From NCBI GenBank assembly GCA_964596775.1, contig CAZQVN010000046.1, positions 1 to 29,802 on the forward strand: a stretch of DNA of 29,802 bases, given 5' to 3'. The stretch comes from CAZQVN01 sp964596775. GTDB taxonomy: Bacteria > Eisenbacteria > RBG-16-71-46 > JABDJR01 > JAWXBZ01. Below, piece after piece: positions 17,070-25,249 of this stretch (positions are counted from its first letter, which is position 1; each line of letters opens with the position of its first letter). The notes beneath the pieces are model-generated. The model was given only the letters and a program-made list of their open reading frames with translations, did not search any database and was not told the origin of the DNA. The position numbers were made by a program, and so were the translations under genes.

Positions 17070-17837
17070 TCATAAGGCCATGTCCTCTTCCGTAACGCCC
17101 CGCTCCCGGAGCGTCGTTCTCAGCGCCCTGAATCCGTAGAAAATCCGGCTGCGCACCGTGGCCGAAGGAACGCCGGTCATCTCGGCGATCTCGTCGGAGG
17201 TGAACCCCTGGTACTCGCGCAGGACGATCGCCGTCCGCTGCTCCACCGGCAGGCCGGCCAGGACTTCGTCCATGAGGTCGCGGAGGCTCGTTCGGTCCAC
17301 CTGCCTCTCCGTGGCGGTCTGGCGGGAGCGGGTGGCCCCGTCCGGGAACACCTCCAGGCCCCCCTCCTCGTACGACTTGAGGACGGTCTTCGACTTTTTC
17401 GTCCGGGTCCGGTCCCGGACCAGATTCAGGGCTATGTAGTGCAGCCAGGAGCGGAATTTCGCCCCGTCCCGGAGGCGCCCGATGTTCAGGTACGCCTTGG
17501 CCAGGGCCTCCTGGCAGACGTCGCGCGCGTCCTCGGGGTTGCCCACCATGCGCCGGATGAACCGGTACAGGCTGGACTCCCAGCGCTCCGTCAAACTGTT
17601 GAAAGCGCTTGAGTTACCCGCGTTGATCTGGGCCACAAGCTGCTCGTCCGTCAGTGATTCCAACCTGCCTCCCGATCGGTCGTCGTCCGTTCGAAGGTTA
17701 AGACGGGATTCCGCCCCTGTCCGTTCAAGGGGGGGTGTGCCCGGTTCCTCCCGGCGGGGCGCCTCCGGGTGCGGCCGGGGCTCCCGGAGCATCCCGTGAA
17801 CTGCGATGAAATCCCGGGGGCGCTCCTGTTCACCCAT
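17070..17837 (-). CDS. ECF-type sigma-70 family RNA polymerase sigma factor
   Basis: 255 residues. Region 2 is at about 84-150 (SSLYRFIRRMVGNPEDARDVCQEAL, then FRSWLHYIALNLVRDRTR) and region 4 at about 185-245 (LPVEQRTAIVLREYQGFTSDEIAEMTG, ATVRSRIFYGFRALR, a helix-turn-helix). There is no region 3, typical of ECF (group 4) sigmas. A Pro/Arg-rich, probably disordered extension of about 60 residues precedes region 2 and is longer than usual. The ATG at 17837 has AGAGGA 8 bases upstream. It heads the operon sigma, anti-sigma, EEY protein, so its activity should be controlled by the membrane anti-sigma. Its 5' end overlaps the promoter of the divergent gene at 17905. Confidence 0.93.
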   Translation of the reverse strand: MGEQERPRDFIAVHGMLREPRPHPEAPRREEPGTPPLERTGAESRLNLRTDDDRSGGRLESLTDEQLVAQINAGNSSAFNSLTERWESSLYRFIRRMVGNPEDARDVCQEALAKAYLNIGRLRDGAKFRSWLHYIALNLVRDRTRTKKSKTVLKSYEEGGLEVFPDGATRSRQTATERQVDRTSLRDLMDEVLAGLPVEQRTAIVLREYQGFTSDEIAEMTGVPSATVRSRIFYGFRALRTTLRERGVTEEDMAL

Positions 17838-17857
17838 GAAATGCGTCCTCTTATAAT
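17829..17857 (+). promoter_or_regulatory. Sigma-70-type promoter for the Rho_N-like/GH9 pair
   Basis: A consensus TATAAT (17852-17857) with TTCACC (17829-17834) at a 17-bp spacer; predicted start near 17864 and a leader of about 41 bases. The -35 covers the first codons of the divergent sigma gene, so the two promoters may interfere. Confidence 0.65.
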
Positions 17858-17904
17858 GGGATACTGGATCGGTTCACACCCCATCGCTGACGAAAGGAGA
17901 ATAC

Positions 17905-18222
17905 ATGGACTGGCACGAACTCGAAAAAATGAAAGTGGATGCCCTCCGTGAGATGGCGAAGGAAAAGACCTCGCTGGAGGGGGTGACGGGACTGCACAAG
18001 GATCAGCTCGTGGAGGAACTCGCGAAGGCCCTCGGCATCCCGAAGCCGCACAAGATCGTCCAGAGCGCCGAAAAGACGACGATCAAGGCCCAGATCCGCG
18101 AGCTGAAGGGGAAGACGGCGGCCGCGCTGGAACGGAAGGACTACCCGATGGCGGCGGCCCACCGGCGGAACGTGCACGGACTGAAGCGGAAGCTGCGTCG
18201 CATGGCCAAAGTGGTGAAATGA
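17905..18222 (+). CDS. Small Rho_N-like protein with UVR-like helical C-terminus
   Basis: 105 residues, very basic, no signal peptide, so cytoplasmic. Residues 5-45 (ELEKMKVDALREMAKEK, TGLHKDQLVEELAKALGI) fit the Rho termination factor N-terminal/SAP-like helix-extended-loop-helix fold, a nucleic-acid-binding module. Residues 62-100 form a helical hairpin with DYPMAAAHRRNVHGLKRKLR that resembles the UvrB/UvrC-type UVR motif. Such small proteins occur in several phyla without known function. The start has an excellent AAAGGAG 6 bases upstream. Its stop overlaps the GH9 start as ATGA, which suggests translational coupling with an unrelated secreted enzyme. A nucleic-acid-binding regulator is plausible but inferred. 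Confidence 0.85.
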   Translation: MDWHELEKMKVDALREMAKEKTSLEGVTGLHKDQLVEELAKALGIPKPHKIVQSAEKTTIKAQIRELKGKTAAALERKDYPMAAAHRRNVHGLKRKLRRMAKVVK

Positions 18223-20339
18223 CCGCGGGTCTCCGCGCGTGCCTCCTCCTTGTCCTGGTGACGATCGCTCCGTGGTTCGCCGCGGGCGCCGCGGGGGCAT
18301 CCCCGCCGCCGATCCAGGTGAACCAGTTCGGCTACGCCCCGGGTGACGCGAAGTGGGTGGCCGTGCCCGGCGCGGCGGCCACGTTCCAGGTGCGGCGCCT
18401 CATCGACGACCAGGTCGTGATCTCCGGCAACCTGGCGCTCCGCCGCTCCGGCGACCCCGCCAGCGGCGACAACGTCTACTCCGGAACGTTCTCGAGCCTC
18501 GCCGCGCCCGGCGAATACTACGTGCACGTGCCCGGCAAGGGGGATTCCGCGCCGTTCCACGTGCACGAGGCCGTCTACGACGACTTGTTCCGCCGGCTGC
18601 TCAAGGGGCTCTACTACCAGCGGTGCGGCACCGCGATCACCGCGGGGTTCGGCGGCGCGTGGACGCACGGCCTCTGTCACACGAACGGGGCTTCCGCCGC
18701 CTCGTACGACTGGACGACGACCGGCGGCACGCCCGGCGGATTCCGGAACACCGGGGGCGGCTGGCACGACGCCGGCGACTACGGAAAATATTCCACGAAC
18801 AACGCGGTCGCGGTCGGCACGCTGCTGCAGGCCTACGAGGAATACCCGGCCCGCTACGCCTACGATGACTGCGCGATCCCCGAGAGCGGCAACGGCATTC
18901 CCGACCTGCTCGACGAGGCGCGCTGGTCGCTCGAGTGGATGCTCCGGATGCAGCTGGTCAACGGCTCGGTGCTCCACCGCGAGTCGGTAGCCACCTACGG
19001 CGGCGAGTTCATTCCCGAAAACGACCCGCAGACGCGGTACCACACGTCGATCTCCTCCGACGCCACCGCGGTGCACGCCGCGGCCATGGCCCTCGCGGCC
19101 CGGGTGTACCTGCCGTTCGATCCCGGGTTCGCCGCCGCGTGCAGCACGAGTGCGGTGTCCGCGTGGAACTGGCTCCTGGCCAACCCGAACCGGGTGCCGG
19201 CCGGCGGCTTCGCGAACCTCCACGGCCACAGCGGGGCCACGTACATCGCCGGAAGCGAAGTCCGCCGCCGGATGTGGGCGGCGGCCGAGCTGTTCCGGCT
19301 GAACGGAAACACCGCGGCGCGCAACTACTTCGACGCGCACTGGGGAGACGGTCTCGAATCGAACGGCGTCTGGTATCCGGACGGCTGGGGCGACACCGCG
19401 AACCTGGCCGCGTTCACGTACCGCGGCGCGCCGGGGGCCACCGCGTCAAAAATTTCCGGAAGCTGGTGGAGCATTGAAAACTCCACGCTTTCTTCAGCGA
19501 ATACCTGGAACAACCGGTTGAACCAGGACGGCTACGGCTGCGCGGCGGCCACCGGGGGCGCCTCCGGCGACTACTACTGGGGGTTCACCGGGGTGATCCT
19601 CCGCTACGCCTGGACGCTGCTCGAGGCGCACCGCTTCGGCGGCAGCAGCACCTACATCGAGGGCGCGCGCGAGCAGCTGCACTACGTGCTCGGCCGGAAC
19701 CCGGTCGGCAAGGTGTTCATCACCGGGATCGGCGAGAATCCGGTACGCCACGCGCACGGCGGCTGGAACTTTGCCGCCGGCTACACGCACGTGGACGACG
19801 CGCTCTGCCGGCCGGTGCCGTACCTGCTCGTCGGCGGCACGAACGCGGCGGACAACGGGAGCATTTCGCCGTACATGGGGCGCTGCTACGAGGACATCGC
19901 CGACCCGGCCTACTTCAACAAGGGCAACTACACGCTGAACGAAACGGCGGTGAACATCCAGGCGGCGCTGATCGTCCTGGCCGGCTACTTCGGCACCGGC
20001 GGCCAGGTCACCGGGGTGCCGGAGGCGCCGCTGCCGCCGGTGGCACAGCGGATCCGCGCGTGGCCCAACCCGTTTTCGACCGGGGCCACGATCGAGTGGC
20101 TGGCGCCGGAGGCCGGGCGCCGGCTGGCCGAGGCGGACCGGGGGCTGTCCATTTACGACATCGCGGGCCGGCGCGTGGCGCGCCTGACCGCCGGACGAAG
20201 CGCCGACAACCGGCTCGAAACGTTCTGGAACGGGCGTGACGAGACGGGCGCTTCCGTGCCACCCGGCGTCTACTTCCTGAAGCCGGCGGCGGGCGGCGCA
20301 CCCGCGCGCCTGGTCCGCGCGGCCGGGGCGCCCCGCTGA
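18219..20339 (+). CDS. Secreted glycoside hydrolase family 9 (endoglucanase-like) with FlgD-like sorting domain
   Basis: 706 residues: signal peptide (1-27), N-terminal cellulase Ig domain (about 30-105, IQVNQFGYAPGDAKW), then a GH9 (alpha/alpha)6 catalytic domain (about 110-595). GGWHDAGDYGKY holds the catalytic aspartates Asp184 and Asp187 (Asp187 the likely base); YVLGRNPVGKVF and HAHGG form the conserved His-containing active-site block; NETAVN contains the putative proton donor Glu575. It should cleave beta-1,4-glucan or a related polymer by inversion, outside the cell; some GH9 enzymes act on chitobiose or mixed glucans, so cellulose is not proven. Residues about 614-706 are a FlgD-like Ig starting AWPNPFSTG. 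ATG 18219 overlaps the upstream stop (ATGA). Confidence 0.93.
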   Translation: MTAGLRACLLLVLVTIAPWFAAGAAGASPPPIQVNQFGYAPGDAKWVAVPGAAATFQVRRLIDDQVVISGNLALRRSGDPASGDNVYSGTFSSLAAPGEYYVHVPGKGDSAPFHVHEAVYDDLFRRLLKGLYYQRCGTAITAGFGGAWTHGLCHTNGASAASYDWTTTGGTPGGFRNTGGGWHDAGDYGKYSTNNAVAVGTLLQAYEEYPARYAYDDCAIPESGNGIPDLLDEARWSLEWMLRMQLVNGSVLHRESVATYGGEFIPENDPQTRYHTSISSDATAVHAAAMALAARVYLPFDPGFAAACSTSAVSAWNWLLANPNRVPAGGFANLHGHSGATYIAGSEVRRRMWAAAELFRLNGNTAARNYFDAHWGDGLESNGVWYPDGWGDTANLAAFTYRGAPGATASKISGSWWSIENSTLSSANTWNNRLNQDGYGCAAATGGASGDYYWGFTGVILRYAWTLLEAHRFGGSSTYIEGAREQLHYVLGRNPVGKVFITGIGENPVRHAHGGWNFAAGYTHVDDALCRPVPYLLVGGTNAADNGSISPYMGRCYEDIADPAYFNKGNYTLNETAVNIQAALIVLAGYFGTGGQVTGVPEAPLPPVAQRIRAWPNPFSTGATIEWLAPEAGRRLAEADRGLSIYDIAGRRVARLTAGRSADNRLETFWNGRDETGASVPPGVYFLKPAAGGAPARLVRAAGAPR

Positions 20340-20455
20340 GCCGGGGCCCCGGCGACGACGCGCCGAGCGACGCGCAACCCGCCGCGAAGCCACCGGTCCC
20401 GGGTCCCGAACCCCGCGTCATCCCCTTCTCCGAGGCCGTCAAGGTCTGGGCCCGG

Positions 20456-21727
20456 GTGGCCATCAACAGTTTCGGCGGCCCGGCCGGGCAGATCGCGGTG
20501 ATGCACACGATCCTCGTCGAGGAGAAGAAGTGGGTCGACGAGGACCGCTTTCTCCATGCGCTCAACTACTGCATGCTGCTCCCCGGGCCGGAGGCGCAGC
20601 AGTTGGCCACCTACATCGGCTGGCTGCTGCACAAGACCCGCGGCGGGCTGGTGGCCGGCGGCCTGTTCATCCTGCCCGGCTTCCTGTCGATCCTCGGCCT
20701 GTCGATCCTCTACGCGCTCTACCGCGACCTGAAGGTCGTCGAAGCGATCTTCTTCGGCATCAAGCCGGCCGTCCTGGCCGTGGTGGTGAGCGCCGTGTTC
20801 CGGATCGGCGGGCGGGCGCTCCGGACGCAGCTGCTGATCGCGCTCGCCGGGCTCGCGTTCCTCGCGATCTTCGCGTTCGGCATCCCGTTTCCGTGGATCG
20901 TGATCGGCGCCGGCCTGCTCGGCATGATCGCCTCCCGCTCCGCGGGCGCCGCGGCGGAAGCCGGTCCCGCCGCGCGCGAGGCGGCGATCCCGGACCACAT
21001 GCGCCCGTCGCTCTCCCGCGCGGTCCGCGTCACGCTGATCTGTCTGCTGCTGTGGGCGGCGGCGCCGCTCGGGTCGCTGCTCCTGTTCGGGGGCGACAGC
21101 GTGTTCCTTCCGATCACGCTGTTTTTCAGCCGCATGGCGGTGGTGACGTTCGGCGGCGCCTACGCCGCGCTCGCCTGGGTGGCCCAGGAGGCGGTGAACG
21201 CGCACGGCTGGCTGACCCACGCGGAAATGCTGGACGGCCTGGGCCTCGCCGAGACGACGCCGGGGCCGCTTATCATGGTCCTGGAGTTCGTCGGTTTCCT
21301 CGCCGCGTTCCGGAACCCCGGCGCGCTCCCGCCGCTGGCGGCGGGCGTGATCGGCGCCGTGCTGACGACCTGGGTCACGTTCGTCCCCTGCTTCCTGTGG
21401 ATCTTTCTCGGGGGACCGTACATCGAGTCGCTGCGCGGCAACCGCCGGCTGGCGGACGCGCTCAAGGCCATCACCGCCGCCGTCGTCGGCGTGATCCTGA
21501 ACCTGGCCGTCTGGTTTGCGGTCCACACGCTGTTCGGGGCGGTCGTCGAGCGGTCCGTGGCCGGCCTGAAACTCCCGGTGCCGGAGTGGCGGACGCTGGA
21601 TCCGGCCGCGGCGGCGATCGCGGCGGCGGCGCTCGTGGCCATGCTGCGGTTCAGGACAGGCGTGCTGGTGACGCTGGCGGGAGGAGTGGTGGCGGGGCTT
21701 TTGTTTTCGTTCGTGATGGGGCGCTGA
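20456..21727 (+). CDS. chrA: Chromate-type ion transporter (CHR family, two-domain)
   Basis: About 423 residues from the GTG at 20456, with two homologous CHR halves: SFGGPAGQIAVMH and LNYCMLLPGPEAQQLATYIG in the first, TFGGAYAALAWV and LAETTPGPLIM in the second, each followed by hydrophobic helices. Known members export chromate, probably in exchange with sulfate-like anions; many chromosomal copies have unknown substrate. The GTG start is likely too late: in-frame codons before it encode FSEAVKVWARVAINSFGG, the usual beginning of the family. The frame is open back to 20240 with no ATG, GTG or TTG in between that I can find; a CTG at 20336 overlapping the GH9 stop (CTGA) is a candidate. It is downstream of GH9 on the same strand without a visible terminator between them. 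Confidence 0.88.
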   Translation: MAINSFGGPAGQIAVMHTILVEEKKWVDEDRFLHALNYCMLLPGPEAQQLATYIGWLLHKTRGGLVAGGLFILPGFLSILGLSILYALYRDLKVVEAIFFGIKPAVLAVVVSAVFRIGGRALRTQLLIALAGLAFLAIFAFGIPFPWIVIGAGLLGMIASRSAGAAAEAGPAAREAAIPDHMRPSLSRAVRVTLICLLLWAAAPLGSLLLFGGDSVFLPITLFFSRMAVVTFGGAYAALAWVAQEAVNAHGWLTHAEMLDGLGLAETTPGPLIMVLEFVGFLAAFRNPGALPPLAAGVIGAVLTTWVTFVPCFLWIFLGGPYIESLRGNRRLADALKAITAAVVGVILNLAVWFAVHTLFGAVVERSVAGLKLPVPEWRTLDPAAAAIAAAALVAMLRFRTGVLVTLAGGVVAGLLFSFVMGR

Positions 21728-21822
21728 ACTCCGGAAGCGACTCCCGGCATCCACCTGGCGAACACAGCCACGTGCGTGAAATGGCCCGGCAAGGGTTCGG
21801 CCAAACCCCGCCCCTCCCATGC

Positions 21823-21828
21823 TATCCT
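21823..21828 (+). promoter_or_regulatory. Possible leaderless-type -10 box for the metzincin protease
   Basis: TATCCT ends 6 bases before the ATG at 21835, so transcription would start on the ATG itself. There is no Shine-Dalgarno and no convincing -35. Confidence 0.35.
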
Positions 21829-21834
21829 TACCCG

Positions 21835-24800
21835 ATGAAACCACAACTCAGAGCCTCCACGGCCCTTCCGCGTCCCCCTGTCGCCCTGTTCACCGCCCTG
21901 TTTCTGGCCTTTTCCGTGCCGGCCTGGTCCCAGGCCCCCGCGCGGGTGCCCCTGATTCCCGTGATCTCCGGGGCCACCGCGGTGGCCGGTCCGGACGGAT
22001 TCACCCCCGCGGTCGAGTTCGAACTCGAGCTGTCCGGGGTCACCGCGCTCCGCAAGGCGGGCCGCGGACGGATGACGCTGCCGATCCCCGGCCGGGCGCC
22101 GGTGGAACTGGAGCTCCAGCCGTTCCACGTGCTGGCCTCCGATGCGGAACTCGTGAGCACGTCCGATTCCGGCACCACACCCTACTCCACCGACCTCCGG
22201 GTTTTCCGGGGCGTCGAGGGGGGCGATTCCGAAACGTGGGCGATCCTCGGCCTCACCGGAAACCGGATGCTCGGGAGCATTCACACGAAGGACGGCATCT
22301 GGACGATCCTCACGCCGGAACTGTCGCCGGAGAAAAACGGGCGCCACCTGATCTGGGACGAGGCCACGGCGGTCCGGAACCGGGCGGTGCCGTGCGGCGT
22401 CGGCGACGATCCGGCGAACCTGCCCGACCCGCTGGAACTGGCCCGGCGGGCCGAGGCTCAGCGCCCCGGATCGCAGCAGGGCGCCTCCGCCGACCGGCTG
22501 ATCTGCCGGATGGCGCTGGACACGGACTATGAACTCTACGCGGGAACGTTCGGCAGCGACCTCGCCGGGGCCACGAACTACCTGCTGACGATGATGGCCA
22601 CGGTGAGCGCGATGTACGAGCGCGACATCAACGTGACGCTCGAGGTCGGCTATCTCCACATCTACACCACCGTCAACGACCCGTACGACCAGGCCGATCC
22701 GGGCGCGCAGCTGAACCAGTTCCGGACGTACTGGAACGCGAACCACGGCTCGATCGTCCGCGACGATGCCTTCCTGTTTTCCGGGCGCAGCTACGGCGGG
22801 GTGGCCGGCATCGCCTACCTGAACGTGCTCTGCACGCCAAGCTCGTACGCTCTGGGTTCCATCACCCAGGTCAACGAAAGCTTTCCGACAAACCAGGTCG
22901 TGTTCAACGCGATCCTCACCGCCCACGAGATCGGCCACAACTTCGGCTCGCCGCACACCCACAGCTGCTACTGGCAGTCGAACGGCTTCGCCCCGGTCGG
23001 CGCGCTCCTCGACACCTGCGCCGCGGCCGAAGGGAGCTGCAACATGTCCGCGTCCAAGCCCGCCTACGGCAAGGGCACGATCATGAGTTACTGCCAGCTC
23101 CAGGGCCCGGTCACCCAGACTCTGCGTTCGGATTTCCACCCGGCCTGCATCACGCTGATGCGGCAGGTGGCCGAGGCCTCGTGCCTGCCGGTGGCCACCG
23201 TGCAGCCTCCGACCGCGTTGTCCATCGTGGACAACGCCGGCACGCAGACGCTCACCTGGACCGCCAGCACGACCTCGGGCGTGGTCGGCTACGATGTGTA
23301 CGCGTCCGTGTTTCCGCTGGATCACGATCCGCCGCTGCTCGGGTCCACGGCGGGAACGTCGTTCTCGCCGCTTCCCACCGGCACGTTCTATTTCAAGGTC
23401 AAGGCGGTGCGCGCCTCCGACGAGTCGCCGTTCAGTGACGAGGCCCGCGGTTCCTCCTGCTCGTTCGGAGAGATCTCCTCCAACGCGGACCAGCCGCGCG
23501 GCCTGGCCACGGAGGACTTCAACGAGGACGGCATCGCCGACCTGGCAGTGGTGAGGGGCACGAGCGGCGTGGTGTCGATCTTCCTCGGCCAGGGCACGGG
23601 CGGTGTCGGCAACGGCACGTTCACCCTTGCCGCCTCGTACGACGGCGGGCCGAACCCGAAGGCCGTGGCCACCGCGGACTTCAACGAGGACGGCATCACC
23701 GACCTGGCCGTGGTCAGTTTCAACAGCACGATCAACGCCGAAGGCACGCTGCGGATTCTCTACGGCTCGGGAAGCGGTGGCGTCGGCAACGGCGCGTTCA
23801 CGGTCGGACCGGTCTACGCGACCTTCTCCAACCCGACTCACCTGCTCGCCGCGGACTTCAACGAGGACGGCATCGTGGACATCGCGGTGGCCGGGAGCTT
23901 TCCGGGGCGGGTCGGGGTGTTCCCCGGACTCGGCGCGAACGGCGTGGGCAACGGCACATTCGGTGCGAGGACGAACTATCTCTTCCTCGCCAACCCGCCG
24001 AACGGCCTGGCAGCCGGCGACTTCAACGAGGACGGCATCCTCGACCTGATGGTGGCGCACCGCGGCCCGGGCAGCGATACCGAGGCCCGCGGCGTGCTGC
24101 TCGTGGGTCAGGGCTCGGGGGGCAAGGGGAACGGCCTGTTCCAGGAGTTCGTGATCTACGCCCAGATCGCGATCCGGACGACGAGCATCAACGACCTCCG
24201 CACCGGCGATTTCAACGGCGACGGACATCTCGACGTGGCCGTGGCCACCGACACGATCACCGCCGCGGGCGCCGTTCCGCGCATCTCCGTTTCACTCGGC
24301 CAGGGAGACGGCTACTTCCTGACCGGGCGCGGCTTCCAGGTCGGCGGTTCCACGATCCAGTCGATGGACGTGGCCGACATGGACCAGAACGGCACGGCCG
24401 ACGCGGTGATGACCAGCAACGAGGTCGGCGAACCGTCCAGCATGGCCGTCCTCTACGGCAACGGCGACGGCACGCTCGGCGCGCCGCTCCGTTTCGGAAC
24501 CGGCAGCAACGAGGGGAAAAGAGTGCTGACCGGCGACTTCGACGAGGACGGCGTGCCCGACGCGACGGCCTCCCTGGCCACGCGGGTCGTGGTGTTTCGC
24601 GGTCTCTGCACCGGGGCGCCCCCCGCGGACATCGACGTGGTGACCCCGGACGGAGGCGAAGGATTCGTGACCGGCTCGGAAGCGCTCATGTCCTGGACGA
24701 AGGGAAGCGCCGTGCTCACCGTGGATCTCGAAATCTCGCGCGACGACGGCGTCAACTGGGAAACGATCGCCACCGACCTGGTCGGCACCGAGTTCACCTG

Positions 24801-25215
24801 GACGGTCACGCCGCCGACCACCACGAACGCCCGGTTCCGCGTGCTCGACAGCACGCTGCGCGAACGGCGCGACATGTCCACGGGCCGGTTCTACATCGGT
24901 CCGGTGACGGCCGCCCCCGAGCCCGTGACCCGGATCACCCGGTTCGCGGTGAGCCCGTTGTCGGCCAACCCGTCGCGGAGCGGCGCGCTCTTCCGCGTCG
25001 ACGTTCCGGAGAGCGGACCGGTGCGGATGCTGGTCGTGGACGTGCAGGGACGGACGCTGCACGAGGAAACCCGCATGGTGACGGGACCGGGCACGGCGGA
25101 GATGGCCTGGAGCGGTCTCGGAGCCGGCGGATCGACGGCGCCGGCCGGCGTGTACTATGTGCGGCTGAGCTTCGGCGACCGGAGCGAAACGCGCGCGGTG
25201 ACGATTCTGCGATGA
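21835..25215 (+). CDS. Secreted metzincin (M12B-like) metalloprotease with FN3, seven FG-GAP repeats and FlgD-like C-terminus
   Basis: 1126 residues. A signal peptide (about 1-34, ending AWSQA) is followed by a prodomain-like region (35-215) and a zinc metalloprotease domain (about 220-450) with HEIGHNFGSPH (His364, His368, His374 as zinc ligands, Glu365 catalytic) and the Met-turn IMSY (Met417), the metzincin signature nearest reprolysin/M12B-type bacterial enzymes. FN3 is at about 457-545. Seven FG-GAP/VCBS repeats have Ca-binding-type DFNEDG motifs starting at residue 561 and spaced 53-63 residues, matching a seven-bladed propeller. An Ig-like domain (about 930-1020) and a FlgD-like Ig (about 1040-1126, weak SANPSRSG in place of PNP) end the protein. 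ATG 21835 is preferred because the signal peptide follows at once, although the frame stays open far upstream. It is probably an extracellular protease. Confidence 0.93.
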   Translation: MKPQLRASTALPRPPVALFTALFLAFSVPAWSQAPARVPLIPVISGATAVAGPDGFTPAVEFELELSGVTALRKAGRGRMTLPIPGRAPVELELQPFHVLASDAELVSTSDSGTTPYSTDLRVFRGVEGGDSETWAILGLTGNRMLGSIHTKDGIWTILTPELSPEKNGRHLIWDEATAVRNRAVPCGVGDDPANLPDPLELARRAEAQRPGSQQGASADRLICRMALDTDYELYAGTFGSDLAGATNYLLTMMATVSAMYERDINVTLEVGYLHIYTTVNDPYDQADPGAQLNQFRTYWNANHGSIVRDDAFLFSGRSYGGVAGIAYLNVLCTPSSYALGSITQVNESFPTNQVVFNAILTAHEIGHNFGSPHTHSCYWQSNGFAPVGALLDTCAAAEGSCNMSASKPAYGKGTIMSYCQLQGPVTQTLRSDFHPACITLMRQVAEASCLPVATVQPPTALSIVDNAGTQTLTWTASTTSGVVGYDVYASVFPLDHDPPLLGSTAGTSFSPLPTGTFYFKVKAVRASDESPFSDEARGSSCSFGEISSNADQPRGLATEDFNEDGIADLAVVRGTSGVVSIFLGQGTGGVGNGTFTLAASYDGGPNPKAVATADFNEDGITDLAVVSFNSTINAEGTLRILYGSGSGGVGNGAFTVGPVYATFSNPTHLLAADFNEDGIVDIAVAGSFPGRVGVFPGLGANGVGNGTFGARTNYLFLANPPNGLAAGDFNEDGILDLMVAHRGPGSDTEARGVLLVGQGSGGKGNGLFQEFVIYAQIAIRTTSINDLRTGDFNGDGHLDVAVATDTITAAGAVPRISVSLGQGDGYFLTGRGFQVGGSTIQSMDVADMDQNGTADAVMTSNEVGEPSSMAVLYGNGDGTLGAPLRFGTGSNEGKRVLTGDFDEDGVPDATASLATRVVVFRGLCTGAPPADIDVVTPDGGEGFVTGSEALMSWTKGSAVLTVDLEISRDDGVNWETIATDLVGTEFTWTVTPPTTTNARFRVLDSTLRERRDMSTGRFYIGPVTAAPEPVTRITRFAVSPLSANPSRSGALFRVDVPESGPVRMLVVDVQGRTLHEETRMVTGPGTAEMAWSGLGAGGSTAPAGVYYVRLSFGDRSETRAVTILR
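23515..24555 (+). repeat. Seven FG-GAP repeats in the protease gene
   Basis: Metal-binding-type motifs begin at 23515, 23677, 23854, 24019, 24208, 24376 and 24535. The first four share the same DNA for DFNEDGI, suggesting recent duplication or homogenisation; the last three have drifted (DFNGDGH, DMDQNGT, DFDEDGV). Confidence 0.85.
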
Positions 25216-25221
25216 CGGACC

Positions 25222-25249
25222 GCGGGAGCCGGCGAACGCCGGTTCCCGC
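25222..25249. terminator. Hairpin in the convergent gap between protease and TlpA-like gene
   Basis: A 12-bp stem with one G-U pair and a GAAC loop (25222-25233 with 25238-25249) fills most of the 33-bp gap between the two stop codons. No U-run on either strand, but its place suggests a shared bidirectional terminator. Confidence 0.6.

Noticed and set aside
17850..17880. Minus-strand GAACC followed by TATAAG upstream of the sigma gene, a possible autoregulatory ECF promoter.
   Set aside because: The implied transcript would begin inside or after the Shine-Dalgarno, and the -10 does not resemble usual ECF elements.
20530..21834. An open frame runs through the whole chromate-transporter gene and continues into the protease frame, giving an apparent 1561-codon protein.
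   Set aside because: The upstream part is Arg/Pro/Gly-rich without protein-like pattern and the transporter frame is clearly coding there; the protease has its own signal peptide at 21835.
21160..24228. A 1022-codon open frame on the minus strand opposite the transporter and protease.
   Set aside because: Shadow of high third-position GC; composition is Arg/His/Val/Gly-rich with no motif, and the plus-strand genes are certain.
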